Origin: Croceitalea rosinachiae
GTDB taxonomy: Bacteria; Bacteroidota; Bacteroidia; Flavobacteriales; Flavobacteriaceae
DNA length: 64,000 bases
Reading direction: 5' to 3'
Assembly (NCBI RefSeq): GCF_031846445.1
Contig: NZ_JAVRHR010000001.1
Coordinates: 1,364,001-1,428,000, forward strand
The notes beneath the pieces were generated by a model that was given only the letters and a program-made list of their open reading frames with translations, had not been told where the DNA came from and made no database searches. Of the stretch, positions 25,926-34,975 are shown piece after piece (the stretch's first letter is position 1; each line of letters starts with the position of its first letter). The position numbers were made by a program, and so were the translations under genes.

Positions 25926-28868
25926 ATGATGAACTACGATTTTAATCAAATCGAAAAGAAATGGCAGGCATTTTGGGCAGAGAACCAAACTTTCAGGGCC
26001 CATAATAATTCTGATAAGCCTAAATATTATACCCTATCCATGTTTCCTTACCCTTCTGGTGCGGGATTGCATGTAGGCCATCCATTGGGCTACATTGCGG
26101 GAGATATTTACGCTCGTTATAAAAGACATAAAGGGTTTAATGTGCTGCACCCAATGGGGTATGATTCCTTTGGATTGCCTGCAGAGCAGTACGCGATTCA
26201 AACCGGGCAACATCCTGCAATCACTACCGAAACCAATATCAACAGATATCGCGAACAATTAGATAGGTTAGGGTTTTCGTTTGACTGGAGCCGCAAAGTT
26301 CGGACCTCAAATCCTGAATATTACAAATGGACACAGTGGGTTTTTATTCAACTGTTCAATTCTTGGTACAATAAAGATGCTGATAAGGCTGAGGGGATTG
26401 AAACCTTGATTGCTTTATTTGAAAAAGAAGGAAACGTATCTGTAAATGCTGTTTGCGATGATGATACTTTTGAGTTTTCTGCTGTAGAATGGAATGACTT
26501 TTCGACTAAAAGAAAACAAGAAATTTTACTTAAATATCGATTGACTTATTTGGCGGACGCCGAGGTCAATTGGTGCCCGGCTTTAGGGACCGTATTAGCC
26601 AATGATGAAATCGTGAATGGGGTTTCTGAGCGTGGTGGACATCCTGTGATTCGTAAAAAAATGACACAGTGGATGATGCGTATTACGGCCTATGCCCAGC
26701 GTTTGTTAGATGGTTTGGATACCATTGATTGGCCGCAACCCTTAAAAGATTCACAGACCAATTGGATTGGTCGTTCTGAAGGTGCTTCTGTGACTTTCAA
26801 TGTCATTCCGAGAGAGCAAGGCGACGAGGAATCTCACCAAATAGAAGTGTTCACCACTCGCCCCGATACTATTTTTGGCGCATCATTTATGACCTTGGCG
26901 CCTGAACATGAACTGGTGGTGAAAATTACTACTCCTGAACAAAAAGCTGAAGTTGATGCCTATATCGATGCTACTGCAAAACGTTCTGAACGTGATAGAA
27001 TGGCCGATGTAAAAACCATATCTGGTGCTTTTACGGGGGCCTATGCAGAACATCCTTTTACCAAAGAACCTGTGCCAATTTGGATTGGCGATTATGTCTT
27101 GGCAGGTTATGGAACTGGTGCTGTTATGTCTGTTCCATGTGGAGATCAACGCGATTATGATTTTGCGAAACATTTTGGTATTGACATTCCCAATATTTTT
27201 GAAGGGGTCGATATTTCTGAAGAAGCTTTTGCCGATAAAGAAAAGACCATCATAGCCAATTCAGATTTCTTGAATGGCTTACCCTATAAAAAAGCTGTCA
27301 AAAGAGCCATTTTCGAATTAGAGCAGCTAGGTCAAGGAAAAGGTAAAATCAATTACAGATTGCGTGATGCTGTATTTAGTCGTCAGCGCTATTGGGGAGA
27401 GCCTTTTCCTGTGTATTATGATGTAGATGGTATGCCTCAAATGATTGCTGATGAATATTTACCCATCAAATTGCCCGAGGTAGAAAAGTACTTGCCTACG
27501 GAAACCGGTGAACCGCCTTTAGGGAATGCAACCTATTGGGCTTGGGACCGCCTCAAGGCGGAAGTAGTTAAAAATGAGAAGATTGATAATGTAGAAGTTT
27601 TTCCATTGGAATTGAATACGATGCCTGGTTGGGCAGGCAGTTCACAGTATTTTAACCGCTACATGGACCCCAAAAATGATGACGCTATCTATTCTGAACA
27701 AGCTATTAACTATTGGGAAGATGTGGACTTGTACATTGGGGGTAGTGAGCATGCCACTGGGCATTTGTTGTACAGTCGTTTTTGGCAAAAATTCTTATTT
27801 GACAGAGGTATAGCACCTAAAGATGAGTTTGCTAAAAAACTGATCAATCAAGGGATGATTACAGGAACGAGTGCTTTTGTGTATAGATGGAATCAAAACC
27901 TTTTAAGCAGAACAATTTTTATTTCAAGTAAACTAATTGAAAGAGCAGTTGAAAAGAAGGGCTTTATTGATGATTATTCCAGTGAGTTAAAAAGTATGTT
28001 GGATAATTTGAATTCTAAGCCCGAAGGCAAAACAATTGGAGAAACATTTTGGAAGCATTTTGACAGGATCCATGCGGATGTATCATTAGTTAATTCTTCC
28101 GACGAATTGGATATTGAAGCCTTTAAAAAATGGCAACCAGAATATGAGGACGCTACTTTTATTTTAGAAGATGGAAAGTATATTGTAGGTCGTGAAGTGG
28201 AAAAAATGTCCAAGTCTAAATACAATGTTGTTAATCCTGATGCGATTTGTGATGAATATGGTGCAGATTCGTTGCGACTTTATGAAATGTTTTTAGGGCC
28301 CTTAGAGCAATCCAAGCCATGGAATACGGCAGGTATTACAGGTGTGCACTCCTTCTTAAAAAAACTTTGGAAACTTTATTTGAGTATTGATAATGCAGAA
28401 CCGACAAAGGAGAATTTAAAAACGCTTCATAAGACCATTAAAAAGGTAGAGGAAGATATTGAAAACTTTAGCTTTAATACTTCGGTCTCTACATTTATGA
28501 TATGTGTCAATGAATTGACTGCTCAGAAGTGCAACAGTAAAGCTATTTTAGAGCCTTTGGCTATTTTAGTTTCCCCTTATGCACCGCATATTGCGGAAGA
28601 ACTTTGGGAAAAACTAGAGCATACGGCATCTATTTCCGAAGCTCCATTTCCAAAATTTGAAGCGAAGTATTTGGTGGAGAGTAGTAAAGAGTACCCCATT
28701 TCTTTTAACGGAAAAATGCGCTTTACCATGGAGCTTTCTTTAGATTTGGGCAAAGATGAAATTGAAGCCGCCGTAATGGCTAATGAAAAGACACAGACGC
28801 AATTGGCAGGTCGAACTCCTAAAAAGGTGATTGTGGTTCCGGGTAAGATTGTGAATATAGTGGGGTAG
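25926..28868 (+). CDS. leuS: Leucyl-tRNA synthetase
   Basis: A 980-residue class I aminoacyl-tRNA synthetase. The HIGH motif is HVGH in PYPSGAGLHVGHPLG near residue 45. The editing (CP1) domain lies at about 290-470, with FTTRPDTIFGASFM near 317. The KMSKS signature occurs in EKMSKSKYNVVNPDAI near 760. An insertion at about residues 640-740 precedes KMSKS, as in other Bacteroidota LeuS, and explains the size above 900. The anticodon-binding domain follows. Two ATG codons are adjacent at 25926 and 25929. Confidence 0.97.
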   Translation: MMNYDFNQIEKKWQAFWAENQTFRAHNNSDKPKYYTLSMFPYPSGAGLHVGHPLGYIAGDIYARYKRHKGFNVLHPMGYDSFGLPAEQYAIQTGQHPAITTETNINRYREQLDRLGFSFDWSRKVRTSNPEYYKWTQWVFIQLFNSWYNKDADKAEGIETLIALFEKEGNVSVNAVCDDDTFEFSAVEWNDFSTKRKQEILLKYRLTYLADAEVNWCPALGTVLANDEIVNGVSERGGHPVIRKKMTQWMMRITAYAQRLLDGLDTIDWPQPLKDSQTNWIGRSEGASVTFNVIPREQGDEESHQIEVFTTRPDTIFGASFMTLAPEHELVVKITTPEQKAEVDAYIDATAKRSERDRMADVKTISGAFTGAYAEHPFTKEPVPIWIGDYVLAGYGTGAVMSVPCGDQRDYDFAKHFGIDIPNIFEGVDISEEAFADKEKTIIANSDFLNGLPYKKAVKRAIFELEQLGQGKGKINYRLRDAVFSRQRYWGEPFPVYYDVDGMPQMIADEYLPIKLPEVEKYLPTETGEPPLGNATYWAWDRLKAEVVKNEKIDNVEVFPLELNTMPGWAGSSQYFNRYMDPKNDDAIYSEQAINYWEDVDLYIGGSEHATGHLLYSRFWQKFLFDRGIAPKDEFAKKLINQGMITGTSAFVYRWNQNLLSRTIFISSKLIERAVEKKGFIDDYSSELKSMLDNLNSKPEGKTIGETFWKHFDRIHADVSLVNSSDELDIEAFKKWQPEYEDATFILEDGKYIVGREVEKMSKSKYNVVNPDAICDEYGADSLRLYEMFLGPLEQSKPWNTAGITGVHSFLKKLWKLYLSIDNAEPTKENLKTLHKTIKKVEEDIENFSFNTSVSTFMICVNELTAQKCNSKAILEPLAILVSPYAPHIAEELWEKLEHTASISEAPFPKFEAKYLVESSKEYPISFNGKMRFTMELSLDLGKDEIEAAVMANEKTQTQLAGRTPKKVIVVPGKIVNIVG

Positions 28869-28942
28869 TTTTGCCTTTAAAAGGTTTTAAAACTGCTTAA
28901 TCGCTTAGTTTGACTCGTCGTAGTGTATTTTCACAAAATTCT

Positions 28943-29055
28943 GTCAATTCGAGTGAATTTTACGGGTAGTATGTAAAATTTGTATCGAGAATAAGAATTT
29001 TAGTTTCTAAAATAGTTCTCGTTACGATTCTTATCAAAAAATCACTCGAACTGAC
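28943..29055. repeat. Palindromic interspersed repeat, copy 1
   Basis: Outer arms GTCAATTCGAGTGA (28943-28956) and TCACTCGAACTGAC (29042-29055) pair at 13 of 14 positions. Inside are TGTATCGAGAA and a partial mirror TTCTCGTTACGA. A second copy with the same arms and the same TTGTATCGAGAA core lies at 46218-46353. It fills most of the 219 bp leuS-SemiSWEET gap and contains no gene. It could act as RNA hairpin, REP/MITE-like element or terminator. Confidence 0.75.
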
Positions 29056-29087
29056 ATTTTAGAAACTTCTTTTATTTAACACGAATT

Positions 29088-29342
29088 ATGGAAACTATAG
29101 AAATTATAGGCTTGATAGCCGCTACCTGTACAACAACTGCTTTTGTACCCCAGGTTTATAAGGCATTGAAAGAGAAATCAACTGCCGATATTTCATTCAC
29201 CATGTATTTGGTCTTGTTTGTGGGGCTTATTCTTTGGCTGATTTATGGTATTCAATATGATAGTTTAGCTATCATTTTAGCAAATGCTATTACGGCAATT
29301 CTTGTATTGATTATGTTGATCCTGAAAATTAAGCATAAATAG
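29088..29342 (+). CDS. SemiSWEET sugar transporter
   Basis: An 84-residue, three-helix protein matching SemiSWEET (MtN3/saliva-like) transporters, which dimerise to move sugars. The PQ element is present in TAFVPQVYKALKEKSTADIS near residues 18-37. Length is typical. It has no tightly linked partner; it stands alone between a palindromic repeat and two small hairpins. The sugar carried cannot be inferred. Confidence 0.92.
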   Translation: METIEIIGLIAATCTTTAFVPQVYKALKEKSTADISFTMYLVLFVGLILWLIYGIQYDSLAIILANAITAILVLIMLILKIKHK

Positions 29343-29354
29343 TTATAAAAAGTA

Positions 29355-29375
29355 ACCCCTATAAAAAATAGGGGT
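29355..29375. terminator. Hairpin after SemiSWEET
   Basis: AACCCCTAT (29355-29362 region) pairs with ATAGGGGT (29368-29375) around an A-rich loop, 13 bp after the SemiSWEET stop. The T tract is weak. A second hairpin (TAACCCT 29407-29413, AGGGTTA 29423-29429) follows with nearly the same stem. Confidence 0.5.
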
Positions 29376-29541
29376 CATTATTAAATAAACTTACAATTAT
29401 GAAAACTAACCCTACAAAAATAAGGGTTATAAATCATAATTATTGTTTTTTATGATAAAATAGATGCATTTTGTCGATTTTTTCTTTCCTCGCTCATTTT
29501 TTTGAATCATTTTTGGCTTATGAATCTAAATAAATAGCAAA

Positions 29542-30645
29542 ATGATTATAGGTGTACCTAAAGAAGTCAAGAATAATGAAAGCAGAGTTGGAATGACTCC
29601 AGCTGGAGTTTTTGAATTGATAAAGAATGACCATACCGTTTATGTTCAATCTGGTGCAGGTGAGGGCAGCGGGTTTTTTAATAGTGATTACCAACAGGTC
29701 GGAGCTATAATTTTAGATACTATTGGTCAAGTGTATGCCATGAGCGAGATGATTGTAAAGGTGAAAGAGCCGATAAAAGAAGAGTATGATTTGATTCAAG
29801 AAGGGCAAATCGTATTTACATATTTCCATTTTGCTTCTAGCGAATCGTTGACCAGAGCTATGATCAAGCAAAAAGGGGTTTGTATTGCATATGAAACTGT
29901 TGAAGATGAAGAGGGTACTTTACCGCTCTTGACACCCATGTCTGAGGTGGCCGGTAGAATGGCTATTCAACAAGGGGCAAAATATTTAGAAAAGCCTAAA
30001 AAAGGTAGAGGCGTTTTATTAGGTGGCGTTCCAGGTGTGGCACCTGGTAGGGTTTTGGTCTTAGGTGCCGGTACAGTAGGAATTCAAGCCGCAAAAATGG
30101 CAGCAGGTCTTGGGGCACATGTGACCATTCTTGATGTTAATATGAAGCGTTTGCGCTATGTAAATGATGTGATGCCGTCACATGTCGTTACCGAATTTTC
30201 TAATGAGTTCAATATTAGAAAGCATATAAAAACCCATGATTTGATTATTGGAGGGGTACTGTTAAAAGGAGCTAAGGCGCCTAATTTGATTAGCCGGGAT
30301 ATGCTAAAAGAAATGAATCCTGGAGCCGTTATTGTTGATGTTGCCGTTGATCAAGGGGGTTGTGTAGAAACTACAAAGGCAACCACTCATGAAGATCCTA
30401 TTTATATCATTGATGATGTAGTACACTATTGCGTTGCCAATATGCCAGGTGCAGTGCCTTATACATCAACTGTAGCATTAACTAATGTAACCTTACCCTA
30501 TGTACTTAAATTGGCGAATAATGGATGGCAGAGTGCTTGCAGGATGGATAAATCTTTAGAAAAAGGGTTGAATATTGTAGAGGGAGAAGTGGTATACAAA
30601 GAAATTATTGAAAGTTTTGATTTAGTTGCGCCAGTTTTGGTTTAA
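29542..30645 (+). CDS. ald: Alanine dehydrogenase
   Basis: A 367-residue NAD-dependent alanine dehydrogenase, interconverting L-alanine and pyruvate with ammonia. Landmarks: MIIGVPKEVKNNESRVGMTP at the start (substrate-binding Arg and Lys), YFHFASSESLT near 95, the Rossmann motif VLGAGTVGIQAAKMA near 172, and HYCVANMPGAVPYTST near 295. Length equals the family norm. It is monocistronic, with a strong terminator at 30668. Confidence 0.96.
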   Translation: MIIGVPKEVKNNESRVGMTPAGVFELIKNDHTVYVQSGAGEGSGFFNSDYQQVGAIILDTIGQVYAMSEMIVKVKEPIKEEYDLIQEGQIVFTYFHFASSESLTRAMIKQKGVCIAYETVEDEEGTLPLLTPMSEVAGRMAIQQGAKYLEKPKKGRGVLLGGVPGVAPGRVLVLGAGTVGIQAAKMAAGLGAHVTILDVNMKRLRYVNDVMPSHVVTEFSNEFNIRKHIKTHDLIIGGVLLKGAKAPNLISRDMLKEMNPGAVIVDVAVDQGGCVETTKATTHEDPIYIIDDVVHYCVANMPGAVPYTSTVALTNVTLPYVLKLANNGWQSACRMDKSLEKGLNIVEGEVVYKEIIESFDLVAPVLV

Positions 30646-30667
30646 CTAACATTATGTCAGTATAAGA

Positions 30668-30717
30668 GGCCTCGTCATGTTCTGAAATGCTAACTCAGGA
30701 CGTTTGGCGAGGTTTTT
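30668..30717 (+). terminator. Intrinsic terminator of ald
   Basis: GCCTCG (669-674) pairs with CGAGG (708-712), and the inner GTTCTGA pairs with TCAGGAC. The stem is followed by TTTTT at 713-717. It lies 23 bp after ald. Confidence 0.8.
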
Positions 30718-30794
30718 GCTTTACTTATTTTAGATGGTATTTACACTTAATATGTGATTCTTACTATCTTTAAAAATAATTAAAAAGCAAAATT

Positions 30795-31493
30795 ATGTTT
30801 GGATTTGATATGGGTTATATAGTCATCGCTGCAGTCTTCGGGCTTTTTAGCATGTTGGTCAGTAGTCGATTGAAAAGTAAGTTTAAGCACTATTCAAAAG
30901 TGCATTTACGAAATGGAATGAGCGGAGCGGAAATTGCCCAAAAAATGTTGGATGATCATGGTATTCGTGATGTTAAGGTAATTTCAACACCTGGAATGCT
31001 AACAGATCACTACAATCCGGCAAATAAGACGGTGAATTTAAGTGAAGGAGTTTATGCACAACGTAATGCTTCTGCAGCGGCGGTTGCTGCTCACGAAGTG
31101 GGTCATGCCGTGCAGCATGCACAAGCATACAGTTGGTTGCAAATGCGTTCTCAATTAGTACCCATTTTAAATGTGACCTCTCGCTTTTCAATGTGGGTTA
31201 TTTTTGGAGGTTTGGCGCTTATGGGCACAACCGCAATTGGCGGAACCATTGCATGGGTAGGTGTTGCATTATATGGTATTGGAACACTATTTAGTTTTAT
31301 CACATTACCAGTAGAATACGATGCTAGCAATAGAGCATTAGCATGGTTAAAGAATAAGAATGTGGTTAGTCAAGAAGAATATGCAGGTGCAGAAGATGCA
31401 TTAAAATGGGCGGCCAGAACTTATGTTGTTGCTGCTATTGGTGCTTTGGCTACATTATTATACTTCGCAATGCGAGTGGCAAGTAGGGATTAG
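30795..31493 (+). CDS. Membrane zinc metallopeptidase, YugP-like
   Basis: A 232-residue membrane protein of the YugP/'neutral zinc metallopeptidase' family. The zinc motif HExxH is in AAHEVGHAVQHA near residue 95. Helices lie at about 5-20, 120-170 and 205-225. Conserved PVEYDASNRAL near 178. The physiological substrate of the family is unknown; a role in membrane-protein quality control is suspected. It is followed by a perfect bidirectional terminator shared with the convergent ferritin gene. Confidence 0.9.
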   Translation: MFGFDMGYIVIAAVFGLFSMLVSSRLKSKFKHYSKVHLRNGMSGAEIAQKMLDDHGIRDVKVISTPGMLTDHYNPANKTVNLSEGVYAQRNASAAAVAAHEVGHAVQHAQAYSWLQMRSQLVPILNVTSRFSMWVIFGGLALMGTTAIGGTIAWVGVALYGIGTLFSFITLPVEYDASNRALAWLKNKNVVSQEEYAGAEDALKWAARTYVVAAIGALATLLYFAMRVASRD

Positions 31494-31511
31494 AAATTAT
31501 TACGCGTAAAT

Positions 31512-31545
31512 AAAAAAAGGGGAAGTCTAGACTTCCCCTTTTTTT
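31512..31545. terminator. Bidirectional terminator, perfect 34 bp palindrome
   Basis: The 34 bases form a perfect palindrome: seven A, then GGGGAAGTC, then TAGA-centre and the mirror image ending in seven T. On either strand it gives a strong stem followed by U. It separates the zinc peptidase (+) from ferritin (-). Confidence 0.9.
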
Positions 31546-31567
31546 ATGTTTCTATAGTTTTGAAAAT

Positions 31568-32089
31568 TTAACCCTCAATCCAATCTGCAACTTTATCGTC
31601 AATCAGTTGTTTGCCGACACCCTCCATTCCAGTGAGTTCAATCATATCAAGAATGTCTCTGATAGTATTCTCTTCTTCGACTTGTTCAAGAATGAACCAA
31701 TCTAAAAATCGTTCGGTGGTGATATCTACAGATGCTCTTGCCTTTTTTACAATATTTTTAATTGATTCTGTAACACGTATCTCATGTTCCAAAGAAGACT
31801 CGAAAACATCTAGAATTGAAGAAAACTCATGATTTATTCCTGTTACCTCAGGTGAAATGGGGTTTCCGCCGGCATCAACCAAAAAACGAAAAATCTTCAT
31901 CATATGTCCGCGCTCTTCGTCTGACTGTTGAAAGAAAAATTTGGCACTGGTAAAGAATCCGTTTTGCTCGCACCAAGAGGCCATGGCTAAATAGGCAGCT
32001 GAAGCATGGGCTTCCATTTTAATCTGTCCGTTGAGTAGGTCCATTGACTCTACCTGTATGCTGAGTTGCTGTCTTGCAATGTCTTTCAT
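31568..32089 (-). CDS. Ferritin
   Basis: A 173-residue bacterial non-haem ferritin (FtnA-like), a four-helix cage protein storing iron as ferric mineral. Ferroxidase residues are visible: Glu in MEAHASAAYLAM near 26, the EExxH-like set in QQSDEERGHMMK near 60, and a C-terminal Glu pair in EQVEEENT near 140. Length suits bacterial ferritins. No Fur box was identified. It is monocistronic. Confidence 0.95.
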   Translation of the reverse strand: MKDIARQQLSIQVESMDLLNGQIKMEAHASAAYLAMASWCEQNGFFTSAKFFFQQSDEERGHMMKIFRFLVDAGGNPISPEVTGINHEFSSILDVFESSLEHEIRVTESIKNIVKKARASVDITTERFLDWFILEQVEEENTIRDILDMIELTGMEGVGKQLIDDKVADWIEG

Positions 32090-32194
32090 AGCTAAATTAA
32101 TTTGTGCATTAAAAGTACAAAATGAATAGACATGTAAAGATTTTGAACCTAATTTATAATTGGTTTTAGACTGATTTAAAATAAGTTATAAAAA

Positions 32195-32515
32195 CTATGC
32201 TGTAATTGGAACAATTTTCCGTGATAGCCCCATTGCTGCAAAGCTATTTTGAACTAAGGTTTTTAGGTCAAGTACCTCTAAAATATTTAGTACAAACAAA
32301 TGTTCGTTGTTGCACAAGGTCAAAAAGAAAAGACCATGCGCATTAGTTTCTGAATCAAAAAGGGAGGTGACTGAGATAGCGTTTATTTTTTCACGGAGAG
32401 CCAATAATTGACAAAAAGACAATGAAACTGACTTTTGCCCAAAATCTACGTGGAAACGACGGTGATAAATGTCTTGGTAAATGGAGTAATATTTTGAACT
32501 ATCCAACAAAATCAT
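32195..32515 (-). CDS. Hypothetical protein
   Basis: A 106-residue cytoplasmic protein with no signal peptide or helix and three cysteines. The order is beta/alpha-like (MILLDSSKYYSIYQ, then FHVDFGQKSVSLSFCQLL). I do not recognise it. It lies 36 bp past the Lrp stop on the same strand, so it may be the last gene of the saccharopine dehydrogenase-Lrp transcript. Real, because the frame is clean and its start has an ATG with good spacing, but no function is suggested. Confidence 0.6.
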   Translation of the reverse strand: MILLDSSKYYSIYQDIYHRRFHVDFGQKSVSLSFCQLLALREKINAISVTSLFDSETNAHGLFFLTLCNNEHLFVLNILEVLDLKTLVQNSFAAMGLSRKIVPITA

Positions 32516-32551
32516 GACTACAAATATAAAACTTATTTAGACTGAATCAAA

Positions 32552-33022
32552 TTAAATCCTAATCTGCCTGTCAATTTGTTGATCCAATGAAATAAAAGTT
32601 TCCGTGCGAGAGACCCCTTCTATTTGTTGAATTTTTTTGTTCAACACCTGCATCAGATGTTCGTTATCTTGGCACAATACTTTAATGAGAATCGACCAAT
32701 TGCCTGTGGTATAGTGGCATTCCAATACCTCGGGAATTTTTTCTAAGGCAGCTACAGCTCTTGGGTTTGACATGGCTTTATCTAAAAAAATACCAATATA
32801 AGCCATGGTGGTGTAGCCTAGTGCTTTCGGATTGATAACAAACTTAGAACCAGATAAAAGCCCTGATGCTTCTAACTTTCGCAATCTTTGATGAATCGCT
32901 GCTCCAGAGATGCCAATATTCCGTGCGATTTCTAAGATAGGTCTTCTTGCATCTTCCATCAAATACCTGAGTATTTTCTTGTCAATACCATCTATTTTAA
33001 CCAAACTGTTAGAAGATTTCAT
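32552..33022 (-). CDS. Lrp/AsnC-family transcriptional regulator
   Basis: A 156-residue Lrp-type regulator. The HTH lies at residues 10-60 (IDKKILRYLMEDARRPILE, then GISGAAIHQRLRKLE), followed by the RAM/AsnC ligand-binding domain (GYTTMAYIGIFLDKA near 72). These proteins respond to amino acids. It lies 48 bp downstream of a saccharopine dehydrogenase-like gene on the same strand, which it may regulate; lysine or alanine metabolism are plausible, with ald also nearby. Confidence 0.93.
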   Translation of the reverse strand: MKSSNSLVKIDGIDKKILRYLMEDARRPILEIARNIGISGAAIHQRLRKLEASGLLSGSKFVINPKALGYTTMAYIGIFLDKAMSNPRAVAALEKIPEVLECHYTTGNWSILIKVLCQDNEHLMQVLNKKIQQIEGVSRTETFISLDQQIDRQIRI

Positions 33023-33070
33023 GATTCGAAACGAATTGGAAATTCAAAGGTATAAAAATGGTTTAAATTT

Positions 33071-34444
33071 TTAACTAGCCACAGAATCCGGATTATAACC
33101 TAAGTAAGGTACTTGATATTCCTTAAAATTAATTCCAAAAGTATTAAGCTCCTTCAAAATGGGAGCATAAACTTCTTTTAAAATAGGTATTTGAACTCCA
33201 GGTGTGGTGATGTTCTTATTTAGAATCTGCAGTGTGGCAATGGCAACTGGTAATCCAACAGTTTTTGCCATAGCAGTATGGGTTTTAGTTTCACCAATGA
33301 CCACCATATTGGCATCTATTTGTTTTTTAATGCCATCCAGTTCATAACCAAATTTATGATACATGACAATCATGTCTTTTTCATCGGTCTTTAGCGTCCA
33401 ACTTCTTTCCAGAATTTCTTGTAACCCTTGAGCTGGTGTTGCATTTTTTAGTGTAATGGCTTTTTCAGAATTAAATAAATCAAGCTCTAAAAGTTTGCCC
33501 CACATAATATCATCTTGGTCAATTTTTAAGTAGTGTCTTAGCTTTAACTCTACGGAATCAGTGGGTGAGTAAGGCAAGAATAAATTCACAAATTCGCGGT
33601 AAGACATTCCCTGAGAATTTTCGATGGTGTAATTGTCATCGGTCATACCTAATTGTACAAACATGTTCCATGCTTTGGAAAAGCCAACCCTTCGCATGGT
33701 ACCCCGATAAAGTGTTAGTACGTTTTGAAGCCCATAAGCCTCTCTGTACCATAACGAATCTCTATTGGCATAGGCCTCAAACTTGCCATAGCCGTCAATA
33801 TCTAGAAACTCTGTGCGTTTGAAGAGCCTATGATAAGGAATGTACTTGTATGTGCCTTCTTGAATGAATTTTGCTGTTCCGCCTTGACCCGCGACCACAA
33901 CATTTCTGGGGTTCCAAGTGAATTTGTAGTTCCAAAGGTTATCATCACTTTCAGGAGCGACCAAGCCACCAGTAAATGATTCAAAAAGTAACATTTTGCC
34001 GCCTTTTTCACGTATGCGATCAATCACTTCCATAGCGCTCATATGATCAATTCCTGGATCAAGCCCTATTTCATTCATAAAAACAAGTTCTTTGGCCTTT
34101 GCAGAATCATCTAATTTCTTGATTTCGTCGCTCACATAAGAAGCGGTAACCAAGTGTTTACTATAAGTAATACAATCTTCAGCTACTTTAATATGAAAGC
34201 GGGCTGGGAGCATAGATACTACAATATGAGCTGCTTTTACAGCTTTTTTTCTATCATCATCTTTAAAAATATCAAGATGTATAACATTACAGTTTGAATG
34301 CTGATGAATGGATTTAGAAATATTTTCAGGATTTAAATCACCAATCGTAATACTAAGATTTTCAGATTCAGATTTATCCAAAAAATAATCGATGAGGTAT
34401 GAGGTTGATTTGCCGGCTCCGAGCACTAATATTTTTCGCAACAT
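33071..34444 (-). CDS. Saccharopine dehydrogenase-family enzyme
   Basis: A 457-residue NAD(P)-dependent oxidoreductase of the saccharopine dehydrogenase (LYS9-like) family. The Rossmann motif LVLGAGKSTSYLIDYF starts at residue 7. The conserved middle FMNEIGLDPGIDHMSAM near 122 and the C-terminal catalytic domain are present. Family members oxidise saccharopine to lysine or glutamate and aminoadipate semialdehyde. Whether it is catabolic or makes another amino acid is not determined here. It is divergent from the DUF423 gene and upstream of an Lrp regulator. Confidence 0.9.
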   Translation of the reverse strand: MLRKILVLGAGKSTSYLIDYFLDKSESENLSITIGDLNPENISKSIHQHSNCNVIHLDIFKDDDRKKAVKAAHIVVSMLPARFHIKVAEDCITYSKHLVTASYVSDEIKKLDDSAKAKELVFMNEIGLDPGIDHMSAMEVIDRIREKGGKMLLFESFTGGLVAPESDDNLWNYKFTWNPRNVVVAGQGGTAKFIQEGTYKYIPYHRLFKRTEFLDIDGYGKFEAYANRDSLWYREAYGLQNVLTLYRGTMRRVGFSKAWNMFVQLGMTDDNYTIENSQGMSYREFVNLFLPYSPTDSVELKLRHYLKIDQDDIMWGKLLELDLFNSEKAITLKNATPAQGLQEILERSWTLKTDEKDMIVMYHKFGYELDGIKKQIDANMVVIGETKTHTAMAKTVGLPVAIATLQILNKNITTPGVQIPILKEVYAPILKELNTFGINFKEYQVPYLGYNPDSVAS

Positions 34445-34523
34445 AAGATTGAGTTACCTTTGTAAATAATGAGCACTAAGGTATCAAATTGTTATATTTT
34501 TAAAGAATTAAGGAATTTGAGTT

Positions 34524-34907
34524 ATGAACAAAACAATTTTAGCAGTAGGGATAACGCTTGGACTTCTAGCGGTAGTTCTAGGAGCATTTGGCGCACACGG
34601 ACTTAAAAAAGTTATTGGTCCAGAAGATATTAGCACTTTTGAAACTGGGGTTAAATATCAAATGTATCATGCACTGTTCCTAATGATATTGAGCATACTT
34701 CCTAATTTTGCGAACAGTACAAAAATGACAATCTTTTACATTGTTTTGATCGGTGTAGTATTGTTCTCTGGCTCCATTTATGCTTTGGCCACTAATGTAA
34801 TAACATCTTTTGATTTTAAAAAGATTGGCTTTATTACCCCGATCGGCGGTACCTTGTTGATTGTTGGTTGGGGAGTCTTACTGTATTCCGTTTTAACCAA
34901 AAAATAA
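34524..34907 (+). CDS. DUF423 family membrane protein
   Basis: A 127-residue protein with four hydrophobic segments, matching DUF423 (YwdK-like). Typical sequence: LLAVVLGAFGAHGLKK near residue 16, then FETGVKYQMYHALFL near 39. Function of the family is unknown. It is divergent from the saccharopine dehydrogenase-like gene and followed by pckA after 68 bp with a separate promoter. Confidence 0.9.
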   Translation: MNKTILAVGITLGLLAVVLGAFGAHGLKKVIGPEDISTFETGVKYQMYHALFLMILSILPNFANSTKMTIFYIVLIGVVLFSGSIYALATNVITSFDFKKIGFITPIGGTLLIVGWGVLLYSVLTKK

Positions 34908-34924
34908 AGCAATAGAACAATATT

Positions 34925-34958
34925 TTGCAGGTGGTCGGATTATTATTTTTTAGCTTTG
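34925..34958 (+). promoter_or_regulatory. Promoter of pckA
   Basis: TTG at 34925-34927, a 23 bp spacer and TAGCTTTG at 34951-34958, ending 17 bp upstream of the start codon. This matches the Bacteroidota TTG/TAnnTTTG pattern at the long end of spacing. Confidence 0.5.
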
Positions 34959-34975
34959 CACCATCTAAAAACTAA

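Noticed and set aside
28943..29055. Simple terminator of leuS
   Set aside because: The structure spans over 110 bp, has no T tract at the expected end, and recurs elsewhere with the same core, so a repeat is the better description.
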